In this document: piece after piece, positions 51,440 through 64,000 of the stretch
Numbering within the stretch: the stretch's first letter is position 1
Layout of the letters: every line of letters starts with the position of its first letter
From: Xylocopa sonorina
Taxonomy: Eukaryota > Arthropoda > Insecta > Hymenoptera > Apidae
Length of the DNA stretch: 64,000 nucleotides
Assembly (NCBI RefSeq): GCF_050948175.1
Contig: NW_027490091.1
Coordinates: 5,332,001-5,396,000, forward strand
Direction of reading: 5' to 3'
Program-made: the position numbers and the translations under genes
Notes under the pieces: model-generated
The model's input: the letters and a program-made list of their open reading frames with translations, nothing else
The model's database searches: none
What the model was told of the DNA's origin: nothing

Positions 51440-54400
51440 TATACATGACACTTCGCAATGAATATTATATCTTATCCTGAAACATAGTAGTTAGATGCGT
51501 TATCGCGTTTTAAGAAGAATTAGGACACTGCTGGCTGGATGCGGAGACATCTGCAAACGCTCTTTCCTGTCATGGAATTGTCGTATTTACATTCTTTTGA
51601 AGTGAATACAAGGTATACATGACACTTCGCAATGAATATTATATCATATCACGAAACATAGAAATGAGATGCGATATCGCGTTTTAAGAAGCCTTAGAAC
51701 TCTATTGCTTCGATACATAGAGGTCTGGATACCGTATTTCCTAGCAAGGACGTGCCGTATATACATTCTTTTGAAGTGAATACGAGGTATACATGACACT
51801 TCGCAATGAACAATACATCTTATCATGAAACATAGAGGTGAGATGCGGTATCGCGTTTTAAGAAGAATTAGGACTCTGTTGCCTCTTTGCGGAGACATCT
51901 GCAAACGTTATTTCCTAGCAAGGAATTGTTGCAATTACATTCATTTGAAGTTTAGACTAGGAATCCATGACACTTCGCAATGAATATTATATCTTATCAC
52001 GAAACGTAGAAATGAGATGCGATATCGCGCTATATGAAGCATTAGAAATCCATTGCTTCAATACGTAGGCATCGGCAAACGCTTTTTCCTAGGAGGGAAG
52101 TGTCGCATTTACATTCCTTTGAAGTGGATACGAGGTATACATGACACTTCGCAATGAATAATATACCTTATCATGAAACACAGAAATGAGATGCGATACC
52201 GCGTTTTAAGAAGCATTAGAACTCTATTGTTTCCATACGTAGACATCTGCAGCCGCTATTTCCTAGCAAAGGAAATCTCGCATTTACGTCCATTTGAAGT
52301 GAGTACGAGGTATACATGACACTTCGCAATGAATGCAATATCTTATCATGAAACATAGAAATGAGATGCGATATCCCGTTTTAAGAAGCATTAGCACTCT
52401 ATTGCTACCATAGGTAGACATCTACAAACGCTATTTCCTAGCAAGGAAGTGTCGCATTTACATTCTTTTGAAGTGAGTACGTGGAATACATGATACTTCG
52501 CCATGAATATTATATCTTATCATGAAACATAGAAGTGAGGTACGATATCGCATTTTAAGAAGCATTAGAACCCTATTGCCTCGATGCAGAGACATCTGCA
52601 AACGCTATTTCCCAACATGGAAGTGTCGCATTTACAATATTTTAGAGTGAATACGAGGAATACATGACACTTCCCAATGAATATTATGTCTTATCATGAA
52701 ACATAGAAATGAGATGCGATATCGCGTTATAAGAAGCATTAGAACCCTATTGCCTCGATGCAGAGACATCTGCAAACTCTATTTCCTAGCATGGAAGTGT
52801 CGCATTTACATTCTTATGGAGTGAATACGGGGAATACATGACACTTCCCAATGAATATTATATCTTATCACGAAACATAGGTATGGGAAGCGATATCGGG
52901 TTTTAAGAAGCTTTAGAACTCTACTGCTTCGATACGGAGACATCTGCAAACGCTATTTAATAGGAAGGAAGTGTCGCATTTACATTCTTTTCAAGTGAAC
53001 ACGAGGTATACATAACACTCCACAACGAATATTATACACTATCACGAAATATAGTAATGAAATGCGATATCGGGATTTAGGAAGCATTAGAACTCTACTG
53101 CTTCGATAGGTAGACATCTGGAAACGCAATTTCCCAGGAAGGAAGTGTCGCATTTACATTCTTTTGAAGTGAATACGAGGTATACATGACACTTCGCAAT
53201 GAATATTATATCTTATCCTGAAACATAGTAGTTAGATGCGTTATCGCGTTTTAAGAAGAATTAGGACACTGCTGGCTGGATGCGGAGACATCTGCAAACG
53301 CTCTTTCCTGTCATGGAATTGTCGTATTTACATTCTTTTGAAGTGAATACAAGGTATACATGACACTTCGCAATGAATATTATATCATATCACGAAACAT
53401 AGAAATGAGATGCGATATCGCGTTTTAAGAAGCCTTAGAACTCTATTGCTTCGATACATAGAGGTCTGGATACCGTATTTCCTAGGAAGGACGTGCCGTA
53501 TATACATTCTTTTGAAGTGAATACGAGGTATACATGACACTTCGCAATGAACAATACATCTTATCATGAAACATAGAGGTGAGATGCGGTATCGCGTTTT
53601 AAGAAGAATTAGGACTCTGTTGCCTCTTTGCGGAGACATCTGCAAACGTTATTTCCTAGCAAGGAATTGTTGCATTTACATTCATTTGAAGTTTAGACTA
53701 GGAATCCATGACACTTCGCAATGAATATTATATCTTATCACGAAACGTAGAAATGAGATGCGATATCGCGCTATATGAAGCATTAGAAATCCATTGCTTC
53801 AATACGTAGGCATCGGCAAACGCTTTTTCCTAGGAGGGAAGTGTCGCATTTACATTCTTTTGAAGTGAGTACGTGGAATACATGACACTTCGCCATGAAT
53901 ATTATATCTTATCATGAAACATAGAAGTGAGGTACGATATCGCATTTTAAGAAGCATTAGAACCCTATTGCCTCGATGCAGGGACATCTGCAAACGCTAT
54001 TTCCCAACATGGAAGTGTCGCATTTACAATATTTTAGAGTGAATACGAGGAATACATGACACTTCCCAATGAATATTATGTCTTATCATGAAACATAGAA
54101 ATGAGATGCGATATCGCGTTATAAGAAGCATTAGAACCCTATTGCCTCGATGCGGAGACATCTGCAAACGCTATTTCCTAGCATGGAAGTGTCGCATTTA
54201 CATTCTTATGGAGTGAATACGAGGAATACATGACACTTCCCAATGAATATTATATCTTATCACGAAACATAGGTATGGGAAGCGATATCGGATTTTAAGA
54301 AGCTTTAGAACTCTACTGCTTCGATACGGAGACATCTGCAAACGCTATTTAATAGGAAAGAAGTGTCGCATTTACATTCTTTTCAAGTGAACACGAGGTA

Positions 54401-56850
54401 TACATAACACTCCACAACGAATATTATACACTATCACGAAATATAGTAATGAAATGCGATATCGGGATTTAGGAAGCATTAGAACTCTACTGCTTCGATA
54501 GGTAGACATCTGGAAACGCAATTTCCAAGGAAGGAAGTGCCGCATTTACATTCTTTTGAAGTGAATACGAGTTATGCATGACACTTCGCAATGAATATTA
54601 TATCTTATCATGAAACATTGTAATGAAATGCGTTATCGCGTTTTAAGAAGCATTAGAACTATTGCTACGATACGTAGACATCTAGAAACGCTATTTCCTA
54701 GCAAGGAAGTGTCGCATTTACATTCATTTGAAGTGTGTGCGAGATATAAGTGACACATCGCAATGTATATTATATCTTATTATGAAACGTAGAAGTGAGA
54801 TGCGATATATAGATATAAGCAGCATTAGAACCCTATTGACTCGATGCCGAGATATTTGCAAACGCTACTTCCTAGCATGGAAGTGTCGCATTTGCATTCT
54901 TTTGAAGTGAATACGAGGTATACATGACACTTCGCAATGAATATTATATCTTATCACGAAACATAGAAATGTGATGCGATATCGCGCTTTAAGAAACTTT
55001 AGAACTCTACTGCTTCGATACGGAGACATCTGCAAACGCTATTTAATAGGAAGGAAGTGTCGCATTTACATTCTTTTGAAGTGAATAGGAGGTATACATG
55101 ACACTTCGCAATGAATATTATATCTTATCCTGAAACATAGTAGTTAGATGCGTTATCGCGTTTTAAGAAGAATTAGGACACTGCTGGCTGGATGCGGAGA
55201 CATCTGCAAACGCTCTTTCCTCTCATGGAATTGTCGTATTTACATTCTTTTGAAGTGAATACGAGTTATACATGACACTTCGCAATGAATATTATATCTT
55301 ATCATGAAGCATTGAAATGAAATGCGTTATCGCGTTTTAAGAATCATTAGAACTATTGCTACGATACGTGGACATCTAGAAACGCTATTTCCTAGCAAGA
55401 GTGAATACGAGGAATACATGACACTTCCCAATGGATATTATATCTTATCATGAAGCATTGAAATGAAATGCGTTATCGCGTTTTAAGAATCATTAGAACT
55501 ATTGCTACGATACGTGGACATCTAGAAACGCTATTTCCTAGCAAGAGTGAATACGAGGAATACATGACACTTCCCAATGAATATTATGTCTTATCATGAA
55601 ACATAGAAATGAGATGCGATATCGCGTTATAAGAAGCATTAGAACCCTATTGCCTCGATGCGGACACATCTGCAAACGCTATTTCCCAACAGGGAAGTGT
55701 CGCATTTACATTCTTATGGAGTGAATACGAGGAATACATGACACTTCCCAATGAATATTATATTTTATCACGAAACATAGGTATGGGAAGCGATATCGGG
55801 TTTTAAGAAGCTTTAGAACTCTACTGCTTCGATACGGAGACATCTGCAAACGCTATTTAATAGGAAGGAAGTGTCGCATTTACATTCTTTTCAAGTGAGC
55901 ACGAGGTATATATAACACTCCACAACGAATATTATACACTATCACGAAATATAGTAATGAAATGCGATATCGGGATTTAGGAAGCATTAGAACTCTACTG
56001 CTTCGATAGGTAGACATCTGGAAACGCAATTTCCCAGGAAGGAAGTGCCGTATTTACATTCTTTTGAAGTGAATACGAGTTATACATGACACTTCGCAAA
56101 GAATACTATATCTTATCATGAAACATTGAAATGAAATGCGTTATCGCGTTTTAAGAAGCATTAGAACTATTGCTACGATACGTAGACATCTAGAAACGCT
56201 ATTTCCTAGCAAGGAAGTGTCGCATTTACATTCATTTGAAGTGTATGCGAGATATAAGTGACACATCGCAATGTATATTATATCTTATCATGAAACGTAG
56301 AAGTGAGATGCGATATATAGATTTAAGCAGCATTAGAACCCTATTGACTCGATGCCGAGATATTTGCAAACGCTACTTCCTAGCATGGAAGTGTCGCATT
56401 TACATTCTTTTGAAGTGAATACGAGGTATACATGACACTTCGCAATGAATATTATATCTTATCACGAAACATAGAAATGTGATGCGATATCGCGCTTTAA
56501 GAAACTTTAGAACTCTACTGCTTCGATACTGAGACATCTGCAAACGCTATTTAATAGGAAGGAAGTGTCGCATTTACATTCTTTTGAAGTGAATACGTGG
56601 TATACATGACACTTCGCAATGAATATTATATCTTATCCTGAAACATAGTAGTTAGATGCGTTATCGCGTTTTAAGAAGAATTAGGACACTGCTGGCTGGA
56701 TGCGGAGACATCTGCAAACGCTCTTTCCTCTCATGGAATTGTCGTATTTACATTCTTTTGAAGTGAATACGAGTTATACATGACACTTCGCAATGAATAT
56801 TATATCTTATCATGAAACATAGAAATGAGATGCGATATCCCGTTATAAGA
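51440..56850 (+). repeat. Higher-order blocks in the right array (1,741, 1,912 and 1,508 bp)
   Basis: The private run AACATAGTAGTTAGATGCG occurs at 51481, 53222, 55134 and 56642. Spacings 1,741 and 1,912 bp are close to 10 and 11 monomers; the last, 1,508 bp, is irregular because it contains shortened units. A sub-block starting AAGTGAGTACGTGGAATACA is repeated at 52471 and 53863 (1,392 bp, 8 monomers). Register sizes match those at 2.7-15.2 kb although the variants are different. Confidence 0.88.
55301..55590 (+). repeat. Tandem pair of 146-bp deletion monomers
   Basis: Two successive units read CTAGCAAGAGTGAATACGAGG, which lacks the 26 bp from the second half of the dyad to TTTTGA, and also CATTAGAACTATTGC with two bases missing. 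ATCATGAAGCATTG is at 55301 and again at 55447, so the period here is 146 bp. The deletion arose once and was then duplicated. Confidence 0.88.
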
Positions 56851-57983
56851 AGCATTAGCACCCTATTGCTTCGATACGTAGACATCTGCAAATGCTACTT
56901 CTAATAGAAAGGGAGTTTCGCATTTACATTAATATGAAGTGTATGCGAGATATATGTGACACTTCGCAATGAATATCATATCTTATCATGAAACATAGAA
57001 GTGAGGTACGATAGCTCGTTTTAAGAAGTATTAGAACCCTATTGCCTCGATGGGGAGACATCTGCAAACGCTATTTCCCAACATGGAAGTATCGCATTTA
57101 CATTCTTTTGGAGTGAATGCGAGGTATACATGACACTACGCAATGAATATTATATCTTATCATGAAACATAGCAGTGAGATGCGATATCCCGTTTTAAGA
57201 AGCATTAGCACACTACTGCAACGATACGTAGACATCTGTAAGCGCCATTTCCTAGCAACGAAGTGTCGAATTTACATTCTTTTGAAGTGAATAGGAGGTG
57301 TACATGGCACTTCGCAATGAATATAATATCTTATCACGAAACATAGAAATGAGGTCCGATATCCCGCTTTAAGAAGCATTAGCACTCTATTGCTACGATA
57401 CGTAGACATCTGCAAACGCTATTTCCTAGCATGGAAGTGTCGCATTTACATTCATTTGTAGTGAAAACGAGGTATAAGTGACACTTCGCCATGAATATTA
57501 TATCTTATCACGAGACATAGAAATGAGATGCGATATCGCGATTTATGAAGCATTAGAACACCATTGCTACGATAGGACGACATCTGCAAACGCTATTTCC
57601 TAGCATGGAAGTGTCGTATTTACTTTCTTATGGAGTGAATACGAGGAATACATGACACTTCCCAATGAATATTATGTCTTATCTCGGAACATAGAAATGA
57701 GAAGCGATATCGCGGTTTAAGAAGCATTGCAACTCTAGTGCTACGATACGAAGACATCTGCAAACGCTATTTACTAGCAAGGAAGTATCGCATTTACATA
57801 CTTTTGACGTGAATACGAGGTATACATGACACTTCGCAATTATTATTATGTCTTATCATGAAACATAGAAGTGAGATGGGACATCTCGTTTTAAGAAGCA
57901 CTAGAAATCCATTGTTTTGAAATGTAGAGATCTGCAAACGCAATTTCCTAGCATGGAAGTGTCGCATTTACATTTTTTTGAAG

Positions 57984-58342
57984 TGTCACGTCCTGAAGTC
58001 GCGAAAGCGCTCGTCACGTGGACACTTTTCGTAGCCGTTCCCGAAATCGACGCGAATTGCGCAGAGCTGGGTTCGTCGGCGGACAAGACTCGATTTACCG
58101 GGTACAAAGACGTGCAACTTACCTTTCGATGCTCCAGGCGTCGTAGCTCTCCTCATCCTCGTAGCGTGGAGTGGAATCCTCCCTCGCGTATGTGTGGCGT
58201 CGCATCCCCGTTCCGTGGCGGCGAGTATGCGGGTTGCCGGCGTGTAGGGGATCCGGATGCTGGAGGAGAAGCGGATGCTGATCTGTGGCCGTCGAGGTTG
58301 GCGGGCGGCGTCTGAGGGTGGCAGGCGGTACGCCTGACGTCA
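57984..58342 (-). mobile_element. GC-rich LTR-like element at a satellite strand switch, copy B
   Basis: Reverse complement of the element at 15679-16039, with 359 bp between TGTCACG and TGACGTCA in both. Here too F satellite lies left and R satellite right. The flanks match as well as the element: ACATTTTTTTGAAG on one side and the dyad variant CTTTGCTAGGAAGTAGC (three bases missing) on the other, the same as in copy A. Copy B lacks 7 bp at its right border (GTCACGACAC against GTCACAAAATGCGACAC in copy A's reverse complement). On the minus strand AAAGGTAAGT is a good splice-donor motif; copy A has AAAGATAAGT. A 132-codon frame crosses it on plus, with no recognised domain. Confidence 0.65.
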
Positions 58343-61300
58343 CGACACTTTGCTAGGAAGTAGCATTAGCAGATATCTACGTATCGTAGCAGTAGACTTC
58401 TAATGCTTCTCAAAACGCGATATCGCATCTCATTCCTATGTTTCATGATAAGATATAATATTAAATGCCAAGTGTAATGGATACCTCGTATTCACTTCAA
58501 AAGAATATAAATGCGACACTTCCGTGCTAGGAAATAGCGTTTGCAGATGTCTACGTATCGTAGCAATAGATTCCTAATGCTTCCTCAAACGCGATATCGC
58601 ATCTCATTTCTATGTTTCATGATAAGATATAATATTCATTGTGGAGTGTTGTGTATACCTCGTATTCACTTCAAAAGAATGTAAACGCGACACTTCCTTG
58701 CCAGGAAATAGCGTTTGCAGATGTCTACGTATCGTAGCATTAGATTTCTAATGCTTCTTAAATCGCGATATCGCATCTCACTTCTATGTTTCATGATAAG
58801 ATATAATATTCATTGTGCAGTGTTATGAATTCCTCGTATTCATTCCGAAAGATTGTAAATGCGACACTTCCTTTCTAGGAAATAGCGTTTACAGATATCT
58901 ACGTATCGTAGCAATAGAGTTCTAATGTTTCCCAAAACGCGTTGTCGCATCTCATTTCTGTGTTTCATGATTACATATAATATTCATTGTGCAGTGTTAT
59001 GTATACCCCGTATTCACATCAGAAGAATGTAAATGCGACACTTCCTTCCTTGGAAATAGCGTTTGCAGATGTCTACGTATCGAAGCAATAGTGTTTTAAT
59101 GCTTCTTAAATCGTCATATCGCATCTCATATCTACGTTTCGTGATAAGATATAATATTCATTGCGAAGTGTCATGTATACCTCGTATTCCTTTCAAAAGA
59201 ATGTAAATGCTACACTTCCTTGCTAGGAATTAGCGTTTGCAGATGTCTACGTATCGAAGCCATAGAGTTCTAATGCTTCTCAAATCGCCATATCGCATCT
59301 CATTTCTATGTTTCATGATAAGATATAATATTCACTGTGCAGTGTTATGTATACCTCGTACTCATTTCAAAAGAATGTAAATGCGACACTTCCTTGCTTG
59401 GAAATAGCGTTTGCAGATGTCTACGTATCGTAGCATTAGTGCTCTAATGCTTCTCAAAACGCGACATCGTTTCTCATTTCTATGTTTCATGATAGTATAT
59501 AATATTCATTGCGTAGTGTGATGTATATCTCGCATACACTTGAAATGAATGTAAATGCGACACTTCCTTGCTAGGAAATAGCGTTTGCAGATGTCTACGT
59601 ATCGAAGCAATAGAATTCTAATGCTTCTTAAATCGCGATATCGCATCTCATTCCTATGTTTCGTGATAAGATATAATATCCATTGTGCAGTGTTATGTAT
59701 ACAACGTATTCACCTCAAAAGCATGTAAATGCGACACTTCCTTGCTAGGAAATAGCGTTTGCAGATGTCTACGAATCGAAGCAATAGAGTTCTAATATAA
59801 TGTGATGTATACCTCGCATACACTTCAAATGAATGTACATGCGACACTTCCTTGGTAGGAAATAGCGTTTGCAGATGTCTACGTATCGAAGAAATAGAAT
59901 TCTAATGCTTCATAAATCGCCATATCGCATCTCATCTCTATGTTTCATGATAAGATATAATATTCATTACGAAGTGTCACGTATACCTCGTACTCACTTC
60001 AAAAGAATGTAAATGCGACACTTCCTTGCTTGGAAATAGCGTTTGGAGATGTCTACGTATCGTAACAATAGTATTTTAATGCTTCTTAAATCGTCATGTC
60101 GCATCTCATATCTACGTTTCCGGATAAGATATAATATTCATTGCGAAGTGTCATGTATACCTCGTGTTCCTTTCAAAAGAATGTAAATGCTACACATCCT
60201 TGCTACGAAGTAGCGTTTGCAGATGTCAACGTATCGAAGCAATAGAGTTCTAATGCTTCTCAAATCGCCATATCGTATCTCGTTTCTATGTTTCATGATA
60301 AGATATAATATTCAATGTGCAGTGTTATGTATACCTCGTACTCACTTCAAAAGAATGTAAATGCGACACTTCCTTGCTAGGAAATAGCGTTTGCAGATGT
60401 CTACGTATCGTAGCATTAGTGCTCTAATGCTTCTCAAAACGCGACATCGTTGCTCATTTCTATGCTTCATGATAGTATATGATATTCATTGCGTAGTGTG
60501 ATGTATATATCGCATACACTTCAAATGAATGTAAATGCGACACTTCCTTGCTAGGAAATAGCGTTTGCAGATGTCCACGTATCGAAACAATAGAAATCTA
60601 ATGCTTCATAAATCGCCATATCGCATCTCATTTCTATGTATCATGATAAGATATAATATTCATTGTGCATTGTTATGTATACCTCGTATTCACCTCAAAA
60701 GTATGTAAATGCGACACTTCCTTGCTAGGAAATAGCGTTTGCAGATGTCTAAGTACCGAAGCAATAGACTTCTAATGCTTCATAATTCGCCATATTGCAT
60801 CTCATTTCTATGTTTCATGTTAAGATATAGTATTCATTGCGAAGTGTCATGTATACCTCGTATTCCTTTCAAAAGAATGTAAATGTGACACTTCCTTGCT
60901 AGGAAGTAGAGCTTGCAGATGTCTACGTATCGAAGCAATAGAGTTCTAATGCTTCTTAAATCGCTATATCGCTACTCATTACTATGATTCATGAAAATAT
61001 ATAATATTCATTGCGAAGTGTCATGTATACCTCGCATACACTTCAAACGAATGTGAGTGCGACAGTTCCTTGCTAGGAAATAGAGTTTGCAGATATCTAC
61101 GTATCGAAGCAATAGAGTTCTAAAGCTTCTTAAATCGTCATATCGCATCTCATTTCTATGTTTCATGACAAGATATAATATTCATTGCGAAGTGCCATGT
61201 ATACCTCGTATTCCTTGCAAAAGAATGTTAATGCGACACTTCCTTGCTAGGAAGTAGCGTTTGCAGATGTCTACGTATCGAACCAATAGGTTTCTAATGC

Positions 61301-64000
61301 TTCTTAAGTCGCCATATCGCCTCTCATTTCTATGTTTCATGATAAGATATAATATTCATTGTGCAGTGTTATGTATATCTCGTCTATACTTCAAATGAAT
61401 GTAAATGCGACACTTCCTTGCTAGGAAATTTGTTTTGCAGATGTCTACGTATCGAAGCAATAGAGTTCTAAAGCTTCTTAAATCGCGATATCGCATCACA
61501 TTTCTATGTTTCATGATAAGATATCATATTCATTGTGCAGTGCTATGAATACCTCGTATTCACCTCAAAAGAATATAAATGCTACACTTCCTAGCCTGTC
61601 TACGTATCGAAGCAATAGATTTCTAATGCTTCTTAAATCGTCATATCGCATCCCATTTCTACGTTTCCTGATAAGATATAATATTCATTCGAAGTGTCAT
61701 GTGTACCTCGTATTCACTTCAAAAGAATGTAAATGCGACACTTCATTGCTAGGAAGTATCGTTTTCAGATGTCTACGCATCGAACCAATAGATTTCTAAT
61801 CCTTCTTAAATCGCCATATCGCATCTCATTTCTATGTTCCATGATAAGATATATTATTCATTGAGCAGTGTTATGTATACCTCGCATACACTTCAAATGA
61901 ATGTGAATGCGACAGTTCCTTGCTAGGAAATTGTGTTTGCAGATATCTACGTATCGAAGCAATAGATTTCTAATGCTTCTTAAATCTCCATATCGCATCC
62001 CATTTCTATGTTTTATGATAAGATATAATATTCATTGTGCAGTGTCATGTATACCTCGTATTCACATGAGAAGAATGTAAATGCGACACTTCCTTGCTAG
62101 GAAATAGCGTTTGCAGATGTCTAAATGTCGAAGCAATGGAGTTCTGATGCTTCTTAAAACAGGATATCGCATCTCGTTTCTATGTTTCATGATAAGGTAT
62201 AATATCCATAGCGAATTGTTATGAATACCTCGTATTCACTTCAAAAGAATGTAAATGCAACACTTCATTGCTAGGAAATAGCGTTTGCCGATGTCTACGT
62301 ATCGTAGCAATGGAATTCTAATGCTTCTCAAAACGCGATATCGCATCACATTTCTATGTCTCCTGATAAGATATAATATTCATTGCGAAGTGTCATGAAT
62401 ACCTCGCATACACTTCAAATGAATGTGAATGCGACAGTTCCTTGCTAGGAAATAGTGTTTGCAGATATCTACGTATCGAAGCAATATAGTTCTAAAGCTT
62501 CTTAAATCGCGATATCGCATTTCATTTCTATGTTTCATGAAAAGATATAATGTTCATTGTGCAGTGTTGTGAATACCTCGTATTCACTTTAAAAGAATGT
62601 AAATGCGACACTTCCTTGCTTGGAAATAGCGCTTGCAGATGTCTACGTATCAAAGCAATAGTATTCTAAAGCTTCTTAAATAGTCATATCGCATCCCATA
62701 TCTACGTTTCATGACAAGGTATAATATTCATTGCGAAGTGTCATTTATACCTCGTTCTCCTTTCAAAAGAATGTAAATGCTACACTACCTTGCTTGGAAA
62801 TAGCGTTTGCAGATGTCTACGTATCGTAGCAATAGTTTTCTAATCCTTCTCAAATCGTCATATCGCATCTCATATCTACGTTTCATGATATGATATAATA
62901 TTCATTGCGATGTGTCATGCATACCTCGTATTCCTTTCAAAAGAATGTAACTGCGACACTTCCTTGCTTGGAAATAGCGTTTGCAGATGTCTACGTATCG
63001 TAGCATTAGTGCTCTAATGCTTCTCAAAACGCGACATCGTTTCTCATTTCTATGTTTCATGATAGTATATAATATTCATTGCGTAGTGTGATGTATATCT
63101 CGCATACACTTGAAATGAATCTAAATGCGACACTTCCTTGGTAGGAAATAGCGTTTGCAGATGTCTACGTATCGAAGCAATAGAATTCTAATGCTTCATA
63201 AATCGCCATATCGCATCTCATCTCTATGTTTCATGATAAGATATAATATTCATTACGAAGTGTCATGTATACCTCGTACTCACTTCAAAAGAATGTAAAT
63301 GCGACACTTCCTTGCTTGGAAATAGCGTTTGGAGATGTCTACGTATCGAAACAATAGTATTTTAATGCTTCTTAAATCGTCATGTCGCATCTCATATCTA
63401 CGTTTCCGGATAAGATATAATAATCATTGCGAAGTGTCATGTATACCTCGTGTTCCTTTCAAAAGAATGTAAATGCTACACATCCTTGCTACGAAGTAGC
63501 GTTTGCAGATGTCAACGTATCGAAGCAATAGAGTTCTAATGCTTCTCAAATCGCCATATCGCATCTCGTTTCTATGTTTCATGATAAGATATAATATTCA
63601 ATGTGCAGTGTTATGTATACCTCGTACTAACTTCAAAAGAATGTAAATGCGACACTTCCTTGCTAGGAAATAGCGTTTGCAGATGTCTACGTATCGTAGC
63701 ATTATTGCTCTAATGCTTCTCAAAGCGCGACATCGTTGCTCATTTCTATGCTTCATGATAGTATATGATATTCATTGCGTAGTGTGATGTATATATCGCA
63801 TACACTTCAAATGAATGTAAATGCGACACTTCCTTGCTAGGAAATAGCGTTTGCAGATGTCCACGTATCGAAACAATAGAAATCTAATGCTTCATAAATC
63901 GCCATATCGCATCTCATTTCTATGTTTCATGATAAGATATAATATTCATTGTGCAGTGTTATGTATACCTCTTATTCACCTCAAAAGTATGTAAATGCGA
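58343..64000 (-). repeat. 174-bp satellite array, reverse orientation (right end)
   Basis: About 32.5 monomers on the minus strand, running off the window. One unit near 59790 is shortened by about 75 bp (TTCTAATATAATGTGATG). No gene, insertion or other element is seen. Confidence 0.97.
59851..64000 (-). repeat. Block duplication, offset 3,286 bp
   Basis: CTTGGTAGGAAATAGCG lies at 59851 and 63137, and the units that follow (GTTTGGAGATG, TACGTTTCCGGATAAG, TGTCAACGTATCG, CATCGTTGCTCATTTC, TGATAGTATATGATATTC) are in the same order with few differences up to the window end. The second copy may continue beyond the window. Confidence 0.88.

Larger units (their letters stand above)
50611..57983 (+). 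repeat. 174-bp satellite array, forward orientation (right main array)
   Basis: About 42 monomers in F orientation. The first few (to about 51130) are the most diverged. Units with CCTATTGCCTCGATGC(A/G)GAGAC and CTAGCATGGAAGTG are typical of this segment. The array ends at TTTTTTTGAAG beside the second GC-rich element. Confidence 0.96.

Noticed and set aside
57917..58315. 132-codon plus-strand frame over the second GC-rich element
   Set aside because: Its first 20 or so codons are satellite, the corresponding frame in copy A is interrupted, and no motif is recognised.
1..64000. CRISPR array, because of regular repeats
   Set aside because: The entire 174-bp unit repeats with no unique spacers and no cas genes; this is satellite DNA.
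1..64000. Honeybee AluI satellite (about 176 bp) as identity of the repeat
   Set aside because: Only the length is similar; the consensus here lacks an AGCT AluI site, and I cannot confirm a match without a search.
1..64000. CENP-B box or telomeric TTAGG/TTAGGG arrays
   Set aside because: Neither a convincing CENP-B-box match in the monomer nor any telomeric run was found.

Overview
This is a eukaryotic window made almost entirely of one satellite DNA. A tandem repeat of about 174 bp (AT-rich, roughly 330 units by length) fills about 90% of the 64 kb. I see no intact protein-coding gene, no tRNA or rRNA, no CRISPR and no bacterial-type operon. The nearly all-satellite composition, LTR-type insertions, GT-AG intron structure and a decayed gene resembling the meiotic factor RNF212/Zip3 point to an animal, probably an insect (inference), at a centromeric, pericentromeric or other heterochromatic block.

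Layout, calling the strand that reads TACGTAGACATCTGCAAACG ... CCTAGCAAGGAAGTGTCGCA ... GCGATATCGC the forward (F) monomer: F array 1-639; LTR-type insertion 640-1899 with a 4-bp target duplication; F array 1904-15678; a ~360-bp GC-rich LTR-like element at 15679-16039 where the array flips; R (reverse) array 16040-41340; a non-satellite island ~41345-45780; F array 45780-48579; a 2.0-kb R block 48580-50610; F array 50611-57983; a second copy of the ~360-bp element in opposite orientation at 57984-58342, where the array flips again; R array to the end.

The island holds two diverged copies of an LTR-like sequence, each ending in a TGGCGCCCAA primer-binding-site-like motif, and between them a degenerate gene relic (two in-frame coiled-coil-type exons with a 122-bp intron, plus a broken RING fragment) that resembles RNF212/vilya-family crossover proteins. 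The satellite on both sides of the island decays gradually, and both edges carry the same unusual old variant in mirror orientation.

The main story is architecture. The array is mirrored: the same strand-switch junction, built around the same 359-bp element with the same small satellite deletion beside it, occurs once on each side of the island as inverse complements. A block with a diagnostic satellite deletion is found once in F (15.2-15.6 kb) and three times in R (31.7, 34.8, 38.1 kb). Local amplification is also clear: a 6-mer higher-order repeat of exactly 1,044 bp (26.8-29.8 kb), 10- and 11-mer blocks (about 1,741 and 1,914 bp) at 2.7-5.8, 9.4-15.2 and 51.4-56.8 kb, and many smaller block duplications. 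All offsets and alignments were read by eye; percent identities, family names and species need computation.
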